Source of the DNA: Agapanthus africanus
Lineage: Eukaryota > Streptophyta > Magnoliopsida > Asparagales > Amaryllidaceae
Length of the DNA: 64,000 nucleotides
NCBI GenBank assembly: GCA_030015575.1
Contig: JASDDO010000004.1
Span: 321,292,654-321,356,653 of the forward strand
Direction: 5' to 3'
Position numbers and translations under genes: made by a program
Notes under the pieces: model-generated
The model's input: only the letters and a program-made list of their open reading frames with translations
What the model was told of the DNA's origin: nothing
Databases searched by the model: none
In this document: positions 37,801-47,180 of the stretch, piece by piece
Numbering within the stretch: the first letter of the stretch is position 1
How the letters are laid out: every line of letters starts with the position of its first letter

Positions 37801-38788
37801 ATACGTGGATGACATTCTCTTAATAGGAAATGACATTCCTATGCTACAATTTGTCAAAGGGTTCTTGTCACACAGGTTCTCCATGAAAGACCTGGGTGAT
37901 GCCTCATACATTCTGGGGATCTGGATCTATCGTGACAGATCCAAGAGGATATTAGGATTTTCACAGTCCAGGTACATCGACACCATACTGAAAAGATTCA
38001 GTATGGAAGATTCCAAGCGCGGTAATCTACCGGCTTGTCACGGAATCACCCTCTCCAAAGAGATGTCTCCCAAGACTGATTTGGAAAGGGATCGTATGTC
38101 TATTATACCCTACGCTTCTGCGGTAGGCTCTATAATGTATGCGATGTTGTGTACCAGACCGGATGTAGCTTATGCACTGAGTGTAGTAAGCCGGTATCAG
38201 TCAAACCCTGGGGAGAAACACTGGATAGCGGTAAAGAACATTCTCAAGTACCTGAGAAGGACTAAGGAGATGTTCTTGGTGTATAGCGGAAAAGACCTCC
38301 AGATCGAGGCCTTTGCTGACTCCAGCTTCCAGAGTGACAAGGATGATTCCAAGTCCATGCCGGGCTTTGTCTTTACCCTCAACGGAAGGGCGGTGTGTTG
38401 GAAGAGTTCCAAACAGGAAACCGTTGCTGACTCGACTATAGAAGCGGAATATATCGCTGCATCTGATGCCGCAAAAGAAGCCGTCTGGATGAGGAAGTTC
38501 TTGAAAGAGCTTCAGGTGGTTCCGTCCATTGTTGATCCAATACCTCTGTATTGCGACAACAACGGGGCTATAGCTTTAGCGAAGCAACCCAGGTCCCATC
38601 AGAAATCCAGACACATCTTGAGACGGTATCACCTGATCAGAGAGCTCGTGGATCGCCAGAAGATCGAGGTTCAGAGGGTTGCTTCAGAAGATAACACTGC
38701 AGATCCATTCACCAAGGCCTTGCCCCAGACTCAGTTCGAGCAGCTGATCGAGATGATAGGTCTTCGATACGCCAGTACATGGCCTTAG
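34838..38788 (+). CDS. Copia Gag-Pol polyprotein of element B (1316 aa)
   Basis: One uninterrupted frame covers the copia polyprotein that packages and copies the element. I start at ATG 34838; an open frame extends 18 bases upstream but begins with TTG. Domains: Gag (about 1-270); zinc knuckle at 256-269, where the second expected Cys is Tyr 259; protease DTGSGS at 306; integrase zinc finger near 440; integrase catalytic triad Asp 502, Asp 565, Glu 601 with the usual 35-residue spacing; RT with TAFLNG and YVDD (Asp 991-992); RNase H from about Asp 1161. All visible catalytic residues are kept. It ends 14 bp before the 3' LTR, in the usual stop-PPT-LTR order. The Cys-to-Tyr change in the knuckle and an adjacent-to-protease Tyr where relatives have Cys (HIYN) may impair it. 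Confidence 0.95.
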   Translation: MTGLKLLLDKNILTGPNYKDWLRNVKMAITYDKLGYLLITKAPPVPGPTSSVADKEIRKTWEIDCAKAKCLVLASMDNEHQRRHENMDLEYIFLHTKELYGEQSRIARYEVSKKLFSARLAVGSSVAEHVLKMIGYVEELADLGTTLENELYTDLILQSLPSTYAQFILNFNLQEKEVELSELLNMLRSAEGTLQKGREISTLFVGGSSSSRSKAKAKGKKKKAPAKPRGGVSKVDTKGKAKATKAAGKLVGKEECFYYHKSGHWKKDCRAWKARTQDLKQVAASASGVYVIENCLSINSTSWVLDTGSGSHIYNSLQTLRNRRFLKAGDMTLKVANGASMDAKAVGDYRLGMSDGHVLVLRNCFFVPNATCSIISVSLVSKEGYEFTFVSNVVNIHLNQVLIGSGTLSNGIYVLNQPQIFNVQNTHKRKSPEVNQTFLWHCRLGHVNERRLTKLHTEGYLDPFEYQSYATCQSCLKGKMTKTPFTGHGVRASELLGLVHSDVCGPMSTHARSGYSYFITFTDDFSRYGYVFLMKHKSEAFGKFQEYKNEVEKQTGKSIKTLRSDRGGEYLSAEFLDYLKQNGILSQLSPPYTPQHNGVSERRNRTLLDMVRSMMSNTELPRSFWGYALESAAYLLNRVPTKTVPTIPYEMWCGKRPYLNHIKTWGCPAFVKKQHPDKLEARSVQCKFVGYPKNSKGYFFYCEEEQKVFVSRHAHFLEHRFLEKEISGSAVELEEIPEPQTITERLVEPEGSKEQDIPTPLRRSSMQSHPPERYYGFLVDEDREDCIIDSDEPTSFQQAIQSVDSVKWLDAMRTEMQSMYTNKVWTLDIAPDGVKPVGCKWIFKRKIGVDGQVETYKARLVAKGFRQRLGLDYDETFSPVAMLKSIRILLAIAAFHDYEIWQMDVKTAFLNGNLEECVYMDQPEGFIQSGSSGKVCKFLKSIYGLKQASRSWNICFDETVKEFGFIKNPDEPCIYSRFVARTVVFLVLYVDDILLIGNDIPMLQFVKGFLSHRFSMKDLGDASYILGIWIYRDRSKRILGFSQSRYIDTILKRFSMEDSKRGNLPACHGITLSKEMSPKTDLERDRMSIIPYASAVGSIMYAMLCTRPDVAYALSVVSRYQSNPGEKHWIAVKNILKYLRRTKEMFLVYSGKDLQIEAFADSSFQSDKDDSKSMPGFVFTLNGRAVCWKSSKQETVADSTIEAEYIAASDAAKEAVWMRKFLKELQVVPSIVDPIPLYCDNNGAIALAKQPRSHQKSRHILRRYHLIRELVDRQKIEVQRVASEDNTADPFTKALPQTQFEQLIEMIGLRYASTWP

Positions 38789-38789
38789 T

Positions 38790-38802
38790 GCAAGTGGGAG
38801 AT
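38790..38802 (+). other. Polypurine tract of element B
   Basis: gcaagtgggagatt precedes the TGTTAGTG start of the 3' LTR. The same tract precedes the LTRs of C on the minus strand. Confidence 0.88.
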
Positions 38803-40929
38803 TGTTAGTGTATATGCCCTAGAGGCCATTACTGTATCATACTAGTATGTATATTACTTAATAGAAGCTTGGGATATTCACAGTTGTATAGACAATCTTG
38901 CTCAAAATGGTAGTATGCTACTTGGTTTGTTTCTACTTCAATGTGTACATGTGTTTATTTTTAGTATATCACCTATACATATTAGTGGAGCCCTTAGGAT
39001 CTTTGCTTGATTACCAGCGTTGTGATGGCAGTCACACTCGTGGGGGCTGGGTAATCCACAAGCATATCCTTATGCAGGTCCCTAGTCACAGGACTATCGA
39101 GACAGGGCATTGATACTCTGGAGTAGACTAGCGTATGCGCTTCTCATCCCATCAGGGGAGACGGTCTGTCCTACAGCCGTCAGTACGTCGTACTTGAGAT
39201 AGTATGCGGGTGCTCGTTAGGCTACGAGTACACTGGACCGGACTTGTCGGGAACTGATTGGTTGGTATTATACCTATCGTCAGTTATCAGTTCCCAGGTG
39301 ACATGAGTACAACTTAGTCCGCTGACTTGACACTGTCGCTTCGCCTCGAGTGTGTTCCCACTGTACTTTGATTACTACCCTACCACGGCTCAAAGGAGTC
39401 GTGCAAACAGGCAGTAGTTGGGTGCAGTCCCGAAGCACTTGGAGGCAGTGACGGTTAGACAGGATTCGTCTCTCCCGGTATTGGGGGTTGACATCGTGCT
39501 GTGTCTAGGAGAGCCATTACACGAGTAGTCCCTGTCCAGGGCAAGAGAGATATACTGGTAGGTTTCCAGTGTTATCTCAGGGTGTTCTGGGCTTCACTCC
39601 GACATGACTTGTACCGCTATTAGGGGACTGACGTTTACCGTCCCCTAGGCCCGCCATGCGATGTATCATACGAACAGACCGGACTGTATGGAGACTGTCA
39701 CATTCAGGCTCAGTAGGAGTTCAGATGGGTTTCACCTCGTCCGTCTTCTTATCGGCATCTACCTGGGGGCCGTTACGCACAGCTAGTACCGCTTGCGGTC
39801 AGTGGTTAAACCCACTACTAGCGTATTGTTGAGTCTTTAGAGTCCCACACAGAAAGCTATTCGCCTTTAGGCAAAAGAGTAGAGGTCGCATGGCTTTGCG
39901 ACAGGGTTCGGTCACATCCGTGCACTTGTGCACGTTCAGTGTCCGGACAGTTAACACTAGCGGGCTTTGGTTTAAGCCAGATCCTAGTATACGTTTTGGG
40001 AATAGTTTTATCTCGTTTGTATTCGTGTTCCCCGGAACGCGGATACGGGTGTGTATGCACAGTTGACAGAGACAGAGGCGGAGGATTCTCATTAGGGTTG
40101 CTGACTGTTGACTTTTGTCAAACCCTAATGAGATTAAGACATATGATTAACAATAATATTAATTGAGTATTATAGTGACATGGTTAGGGTTGAATGGTTG
40201 ACCTAGTTGACTTGTTGACTTTTGTTGACCGGTTGACTAGGTTGGACTTGTTGACCACCATCATGACAATGGCCATCATTTGGTTGCATTGACTTATGCT
40301 TGCTTGTTTTGTTCACCATTTGCATTTAATGCAAGAAATGATAGTGTCATTTGTCATGATAATAACCTTTACAATATACTCAATTATCATTACTTGTTAT
40401 CATGATGCTTTTGGATTATGAGAAGGTGTATGAGAAAAGTGAGGCTCATTCTTTCATTATCATTCTCTCTCTTGAGCTCTCTCATTTTTCTCTAGCTCTC
40501 ACCCTCTTCCTCTTGCTCTCTCTCTACCTCAAGGGCAAACCATTCTCATGTGTTGAGACTCATTGCCCTAGAGATAAAAGACACCAAAACAATCCTCTAC
40601 TCATCCTAGTTCATAAGGTTTAGCAAACCGAGTGATATAGTTTCTTCAAGTTCGAAGAAGAAGCCAAAGGTAGAAGCTTTCGGGTGGATCCGTCTTCGGC
40701 GCAAGAAGACGACGAGGAGAGGCCGGTCCGTACACCACACGAGTTGAAGACGAAGGAGTTCAAGAAAGGTATAACCCCCTAACCGAGTAGTTAAACAACT
40801 CCTAGTTAGGTTGTTAGATAGATAGTTTAACAAAGATCCGGTTTGAGTCCATGTTACCATCTCTAGAAAAATTGTTTTTCATCATTTCCGCAAGCCCGTA
40901 AGTACCAGGAGCGGTAGCATGGACTTACA
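38803..40929 (+). repeat. 3' LTR of element B
   Basis: 2127 bp, TGTTAGTG...GGACTTACA, with intact TG/CA ends. Followed by TSD gcaag. About 64 substitutions by eye against the 5' LTR. Confidence 0.95.
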
Positions 40930-40934
40930 GCAAG

Positions 40935-42316
40935 GGGTACTTGCCTCGACGGGCCGCGAACCGGGAATACGATACGATAAACGTCGGCGGGGGAAACTCG
41001 CGACGGGCGCACGGTTCACGGAATGAACCCAAACGACGAACAATGGAACCACACGGGTCGGGGTACCTCGCTGGAACATCGGGTCATGTCGTCGGCATCG
41101 TCGGATTCCAGCCAAGGAATGAACAGTGAATGTCAAGACATGGAATCAAGAAAGGAAAAGAAAGCAGAGAAGAAAGGAGGTAGGATCAGAGAAAGGGTGC
41201 TCACGATAATCCGTGGGACGGGTGGTGACGGTCGACCTCGTCGAAGGAGCTCCGGCGGTGGCCTACGACGACGGCGGAAGAGATCTGTCGATCAAGAAAC
41301 CCATTAGCAGAGAAGGAGAGAAGGAAAGAAGAGAGGAGGGGAAGCTAACACACCGAGGGAGGCTTGCGAGGCCGGGGACACGAGGACGAGACCGCGGGCG
41401 GCGACTCGCGGCGGTGCGACAGCGTGTAGGGGGTGCAGGTGGTCGCGGTGAGGGTGCAGGGCGCGCGGGGGTCGATGAAGGAGGATGTGGGTGAGATGAG
41501 GCTGAGGAGGCGAGGAGGTCGGTGGTAGTGGCGTCGACGTCGGGGCTGCGGCGGCGACGGGGAATGAGGCGGCTGGGGCTGTGCAATGGGTTAGGGTTCT
41601 GAGCGTTTTTATTTTGTTTTTTTTTTAAAAGGAAGGGAGGAGGGAAAAATTATATAGAGAAGAGAGAGAGAAAAGTTAGAGAGAGAGAAATAGAGATTCA
41701 GGGGAGAGAGAGAGAGATTTAGGGGAGAGAGAGAGAGAAAGATTCAGGGGAGAGAGAGAGATCGGGGACGAGGGGCCCACGGGTAAAAGGTTGTGATTGG
41801 CTGAGGTTTGTTAAGGAAAAATATTAAAGATTTAAACGATTTTGAACAGTGAAAATCTTATAAGTTTAATAAAAATATTCGATGATTTGAATATTAAAAT
41901 TTGGGATTTTGGCGCAAAATAAAACATTTCCAAATCGCGCCCGGGTCGGGTCCAAAAATTTGAAATTGAAATAATAGGATTTTAAGCGGGATCCAAAATT
42001 AAAATGAAGTGTTTTAAGATCAAAAAGCATACCCCCAAAACGGACACACGTACGTGAGCGTAGCCGTCCAAACTCGCCCGTTTCACTGAACGGGACGAGA
42101 ACACGACGCACGGACGCTACAACGGGGTTAGGGATGTCAAGTAGGCCAAGATGAATATTTTTAATTTTATTTTAGATGCCAAAATTTGTTATATGCAGAA
42201 ATGAATTTGCCGGGTAAAATTTACAGTAAATAACAACCAAGCAAGATAAGTGAAAAGAGTACCACATTACGCTCAAACAGTAACTGAAATTAGTAGCATT
42301 GGGCTCGGGTGTTACA
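40935..42316 (-). repeat. 3' LTR of element G, inner part
   Basis: Continuation of the split LTR; matches 48700-50063. The minus strand shows a TATA-like box near 41653 in the pyrimidine-rich complement of a (GA)n tract, followed by a GC-rich leader-like stretch. The long arginine-rich open frames here are composition effects. It ends TGTTACA next to the G internal region. Confidence 0.9.
41654..41762. repeat. (GA)n-rich microsatellite in the G LTR
   Basis: Runs of gagaga interrupted by gattcagggg and gatttagggg. The counterpart in the other LTR lies at about 49403-49507 with different repeat counts, as expected for microsatellite drift. Confidence 0.85.
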
Positions 42317-42339
42317 TTATACCCAACTACAAAAAGAAT

Positions 42340-43892
42340 TTCGTCCTCGAAATTCCAAGGATATAAAGACAGATAACTACAAGAAAAGGTGAGGAAACTT
42401 CTGCCGGATTTCATCTTCTCGTTCCCAAGTGGACTCTCCATGCGAGCGATTACCCCAAGAAACAAGCACAAGAGGGATCACCTTGTTCTTAAGAACCTTT
42501 TCCTTTCGATCACAATTTCAACTGGTCGTTCCTCAAAAGTCAAGTCTTCTCGTACTGTTAGCTCCGAATGATCCAATACGTGCGTTTCATCTCGAACATA
42601 TTTACGGAGTTGAGATACGTGAAATACGTCGTGCACATTCGCCAAGGACTGCAGTAACGCCAAACGATACGCTACCTCACCAATACGCTCCAAGATCTCA
42701 AAGGGTCCAACGAATCGAGGACTAAGCTTTCCTCGACTTCCAAAACGAATCACCCCTCTAGTCGGTGATATCTTCAAGAGCACCAAATCACCCGCGGCGA
42801 ACTCTAGAGGTCTTCTTGACGTGTCTGCCCAACTCTTCTGTCGGTCTTGTGCTGCCTTCATATGATTTCTGATAGTGTTAACCTTCTCAACTGTCTGCAC
42901 AACCAAATCTGGTTCCAATAATCTTCGTTCACAGACATCTTCCCAACAAACAGGTGAACGGCATTTACGACCATACAAAGCTTCAAATGGAACCATCTGG
43001 ATAGTTGCCTGAAAACTGTTGTTGTAAGAAAACTCCACCAAATGCAGATGATCCTCCCTAGAGCCCTTGAAGTCCAACATGCATGCCCTCAACATATCTT
43101 CAAGAGTTTGGATCGTTCTCCCCGACTGACCATCAGTTTGAGGATGATAAGCTGTGCTAAACTTCAATTGAGTCCCCAAACTTTCCTGTAGACTCTGCCA
43201 AAAGTGTGATAAGAACCGAGTGTCCCGATCGAACACGATGCTCACCGGTAGTCCATGCAATCTTACAATCTCTTGCATGTACCGCTCAGCCAAAGTCTCT
43301 GTTGATTGACCAACCCGGAAAGGAATAAAGTGAGCTGCCTTGGTCAATCGATCAACAATTACCCATACTGCATTGTTGCCTTTTGGACTCCGCGGTAAAG
43401 CCGTCACGAAATCCATGGTTATATGTTCCCACTTCCACTGAGGGATCGGAAGTGGTTGCAATAAACCAGCGACCTTTTGATGTTCAGCCTTAACTTGCTG
43501 ACACACCAAGCACTTAGCCACAAAGCGAGCAATCTCCCGTTTCATACCTTCCCACCAGAAATGCTGTGAATATCTCGGTACATCTTTGTGCCTCCTGGAT
43601 GTACAGAATAAGCTAAACAGTGTGCCTCCTTCATAAGCTCTTCACCAATATCCCCCTTTGGCACACACAAACGGCTAACATACCTCAACGAACCATCTTC
43701 GTGGATCAATAAATATGTTCATAGTCCGGCTTCAACCTGTCCTCGAAACTTTTGCAGTCTAGGGTCCTGCGATTGTGCTGCTTTAATATTCTCGATCAAC
43801 GATGAATGTACTTACAGCTGCATCAACTGTCCCGTAGAATGCGGTAGCACAACCTCCAAGTCAAATCTTCGAAAATCTTCAACAAGCTCTTT
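42340..43892 (-). pseudogene. Integrase and chromodomain-like tail of G, frameshifted
   Basis: The minus-strand frame 43545-42478 (355 codons) covers most of the integrase. The first two catalytic Asp (DFVTALP and DRDTRF) are present, but the third position reads Gly (GQSGRT) where the family has Glu, so strand transfer should be dead. The zinc-finger His pair lies upstream of 43545 in another frame, and stops occur between 43892 and 43546. Near 42517 a one-base loss shifts the frame; past it, a chromodomain-like end with WERED is readable down to about 42348. Domain order fits Tekay/Del chromoviruses. Confidence 0.88.
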
Positions 43893-45989
43893 CTACGTAG
43901 TTAACACCTGAATTGCTGGTAACCGACTAAGCGCATCCGGCACGACATTGACCTTCCCCGGATGGTACTTAAGATCAAGATCGTAGTCAGCCATCAGCTC
44001 CAACCATCTACATTGCCTCATATTAAGCTCCTTCTGTGTGAACACATACTTCAAGCTCTTATGATCAGTAAAAACTTCGACCCTTTCGCCCAAAAGGTAG
44101 TGTCTCCAAATCTTCAAAGCGAAAATCACTGCCGCAAGCTCCAAGTCATGAGTTGTGTAATTCTTCTCATGGGTCTTCAACTGTCTCGATGCGTACGCTA
44201 CAACCTTCCCATGCTGCATCAAAACACATCCTAATCCTTTCCCAGATGCGTCGCTGTGAATCACCAATCCTCCGGAATTGTCTGGCACGGTCAAAATAGG
44301 GGTGGTTATTAACTTCTGCTTCAACGTCTCAAAAGCTAACGCACATTTATCCGTCCATACAAAAGGTACCTCCTTGCGCGTAAGCTTGGTCAACGGCTCT
44401 GCCAGACGAGCAAAGTTCTCCACAAATCTCCTGTAATACCCGGTGAATCCAAGAAAGCTTCTTATCTCCGCAACACTCTTTGGAATCAGCCAATCTCGAA
44501 CTGCTGCAATCTTTTCTGGATCGACGGCAATTCCATCGCCAGACACAACATGCCCCAAAAACTTTACTTCTTCCAGCCAAAACTCGCACTTACTTATCTT
44601 TGCATACAACTTCTCTTGTCTCAACGTTTGCAGTGCGATCTTCAAATGTTCAGCATGCTCTTCAAAACTCTTCAAGTAAACAAGGATATCGTCGATGAAT
44701 ACCACAGTAAACTGATCCAAGAATGGTGAAAAGATTCGGTTCATTAAGTCCATGAATACTGCCGGCGCATTCGTTACTCCGAAGGGCATCACTAAGTATT
44801 CGTAATGTCCATACCGAGTTCGGAACGCCGTCTTGCAAATATCTTCTGCTTTCACTCGAACCTGATGATATCCAGATCGTAAATCCAGCTTCGAGAATAC
44901 CCTCGCGCCACTAAGCTGCTCAAAAAGTTCTCCAATGCGAGGGATTGGGTACTTGTTCTTAATAGTCACCCGGTTTAATTCTCGATAGTCGATGCACATC
45001 CTTCTTGTGCCATCCTTCTTCTTTACTAGAAGAACTGGAGCTTCCCAAGGCGAGTTACTGCTTCGAATCCAACCTTTCTCGAGCAATTCAGCAACCTGTT
45101 TCTTGACTTCTTCCAACTCTCCTGGTGCCATTGGATAATACGCTTTGGATACTGGCGCTGCACCAGGAATAAGATCAATTGCGAACTCCACGTCTCGCTT
45201 CGGCGGTAATCCCGATATATCTTCAAATACGTCCATAAAATCATGAACAACAGCCGGCTCTTTACTATTATCAACGTCCATCGCTGCAAGAGTATTGTTT
45301 GTCGGCCTAGCCCTAAACTCGACTGGCCCGACAGAACTGCTTCCTCTAGTGAAGGTAAACTCGGGATGTACGGGAATCTGGAAAATTACTTTCTTTGCCC
45401 TACAATCAATGTGAGCGTGGAAAGTGCCAAGAAAATCCATTCCCAAGACGACTTCGTAGCTGCCCGTATCAATCACCAAGAAATCTGCAAAAAGCTCCCG
45501 TCCGCACACAACAACTGTACAATCTTTACATTCCCTACTAGCTATGATTTTCCCATTCCCGGTGTGTATGTCCCAGAAACTAGACAGGGTCGTGTAGTCA
45601 ATCGAGTGTGTAGTTAAAAACTTGGATGACATAAAATAATGGGATTCACCAGAATCAAATAACGCCAATGCGGGAAAACCATGAACGAGTAAAGTACCTG
45701 AAACAACTTCTCCTGACGCCTTAGCTTCCTCAGCTGTCAAGGTAAAAGCTCGAGCCTGATTAGGTCCTTGAGTCAGCTGCTTCTGTCCCTGAAACGGTCT
45801 ATGCGGAGGCTTCTGAATATCATCCTTTGTACGAAGCTTCGACGGACACGAGTTAATCGTGTGATCTGCCGCTCCACAAACTAAACAGAGTCCTTGCATT
45901 CTGCGCCACTCCCTTTGCAAATGTCCAGGTAAGTAGCAATAGCTACAGACCACGCTCTTCCTCTGATCAACGACAGTAGGCTTCTTCAT
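43893..45989 (-). pseudogene. Protease, reverse transcriptase and RNase H of G (698 codons, damaged)
   Basis: Long minus-strand frame of gypsy pol. Two zinc knuckles at about residues 15-48: in the first the last Cys is Trp ([14 protein letters not shown]), the second ([14 protein letters not shown]) is complete. Protease active site DSG at 112-114 is followed by Glu where relatives have Ala. RT keeps Asp 369 and FIDD at 431-434. RNase H keeps Asp 580, Glu 617 and Asp 642. The frame ends in a TAG where the alignment should continue into integrase. Gag lies just upstream in a separate frame with a 12-base gap. The length corresponds to an interrupted pol. Confidence 0.9.
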
Positions 45990-46001
45990 CGGTGTTACGC
46001 C

Positions 46002-46805
46002 TCAACGGTCCACTGGAATACCTCTGCGACCATGAGCTCGGTTGGGTACAAATGCCGGCTTCCTTACCGCAACTGCTGTCTGCTGTGAACTCCCAGTTTT
46101 TCCCGATAGGCTTTGCTGTTCTCGAGCTACCATAAGAACCTGTGAGAAAGTGGTCAAACCCAGGGAGACAATCTGCCTCTGGATGTCCATGTCCAAGCTG
46201 CGCATGAACCTTCGTGCCCTGTCTGCATCGTTGGCAACTAAAGGTCCAGCGCATCTGCTGAGTCTTGTCCATTCTGCTGCATGCACATCCACTGGTGATC
46301 CATTCTGCTTTAGCCCGATAAATTTCTCTTCCATTTCCTCCCGTGCAGTCCGCGGGAAGAACTTCTCCAGGAAACTCTTTGAAAAATCCGCCCACTTGAT
46401 CGGCTTGGGCAAGCGGTTCTCCTCCACAAGCCACCATTCACGAGCGTAGTCCACTAACAGAATGCGCACCACATCCACTCTTTTGTCATCTGGAATCTGT
46501 ACCGCAATAAGTAAGTTCTCCGTGTCAACCAGCCACTGCTCCGCTGGCAACGGCTCCTCCAATCCTGTAAATGTAGACGGACCCAAACGCCTGAAATCTG
46601 CTACGGTCCCCACTCGATCAACTGATTTAACTCCAACATTGTTCACAGACTGATGAACGATCTGCAAACCTTCCTGAAAAGATTCTACTTGCTGCTGGAT
46701 CAGTTCGGTCTGTCTCTTTTGATTTTCCAGCATTCCTCTTATCACTCTAAGCATGGCGGCTTCATCCACACGCCTTTGATACGTCTTTAAATTCTTATCT
46801 GCCAT
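46002..46805 (-). CDS. Gag of element G (267 aa, probably truncated)
   Basis: The N-terminal part has the plant gypsy retrotransposon gag pattern: FTGLEEPLPAEQWLVDTE, REWWL, and FSKSFLEKFFPRTAREEMEEKF. It would form the particle shell. It ends with a stop before the zinc knuckles, which lie in the pol frame 12 bases downstream, so in an intact element gag and pol were probably one frame here. The start ATG is at 46805, about 370 bases after the LTR, which is normal. Confidence 0.85.
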   Translation of the reverse strand: MADKNLKTYQRRVDEAAMLRVIRGMLENQKRQTELIQQQVESFQEGLQIVHQSVNNVGVKSVDRVGTVADFRRLGPSTFTGLEEPLPAEQWLVDTENLLIAVQIPDDKRVDVVRILLVDYAREWWLVEENRLPKPIKWADFSKSFLEKFFPRTAREEMEEKFIGLKQNGSPVDVHAAEWTRLSRCAGPLVANDADRARRFMRSLDMDIQRQIVSLGLTTFSQVLMVAREQQSLSGKTGSSQQTAVAVRKPAFVPNRAHGRRGIPVDR

Positions 46806-47158
46806 ATTCCTGAAATCAAAACACCCAATATTAGCATGATGATAGATTCTAAATATAGATCAAGGCTAGAACTCCAAGATACTTAAATAGAGTGCCGCAT
46901 TGTAACTTTGCCGCGGTATCATAGCCACAATTACATAACTCCACCTAAGTCGCCTAAGTCCTAGAGATAACAAGGAATCAGGTTTCGAGTCGATATGCAA
47001 AGGAAGTTTGCACATCGTAAAAGATATAATCAGGAAGAATGTGATTCAAGAATGGTTAAACGGCAAGGTGGCAGGACATGTTTCCTAAACACGGGTATTT
47101 TGATTCGTGTATTGGGTACAATATCCAACTACAAAAAGAATCAACCCGACTATCCTAT

Positions 47159-47172
47159 GGCTCTGATACCAA
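47159..47172 (-). other. Primer-binding site of element G (tRNA-Met)
   Basis: Plus strand ggctctgataccaa, minus strand TTGGTATCAGAGCC, about 8-9 bases inside the 5' LTR edge. This complements initiator tRNA-Met. Confidence 0.85.
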
Positions 47173-47180
47173 AAGAACCA

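Larger units (their letters stand above)
6834..40929 (+). mobile_element. Element B: full-length Ty1/copia retrotransposon inserted in the G LTR
   Basis: LTRs of 2147 and 2127 bp, TSD gcaag, primer site TGGTATCAGAGC for initiator tRNA-Met, a long leader, a single gag-pol ORF (34838-38788), and the tract GTGGGAGATT before the 3' LTR. Domain order protease-integrase-RT-RNase H identifies Ty1/copia. I cannot place the lineage with certainty; RNase H and leader features suggest the Tork/Angela side of the tree. Composite element C is inserted in its leader. The 5' LTR begins TA instead of TG. LTR divergence is about 3% by eye. Confidence 0.94.

Noticed and set aside
41023..41586. Long Arg/Gly-rich and Pro/Ser-rich frames in the G LTR, repeated at 48790-49333
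   Set aside because: They result from GC-rich, low-complexity LTR leader sequence; both strands are open and no domain or start supports a protein.
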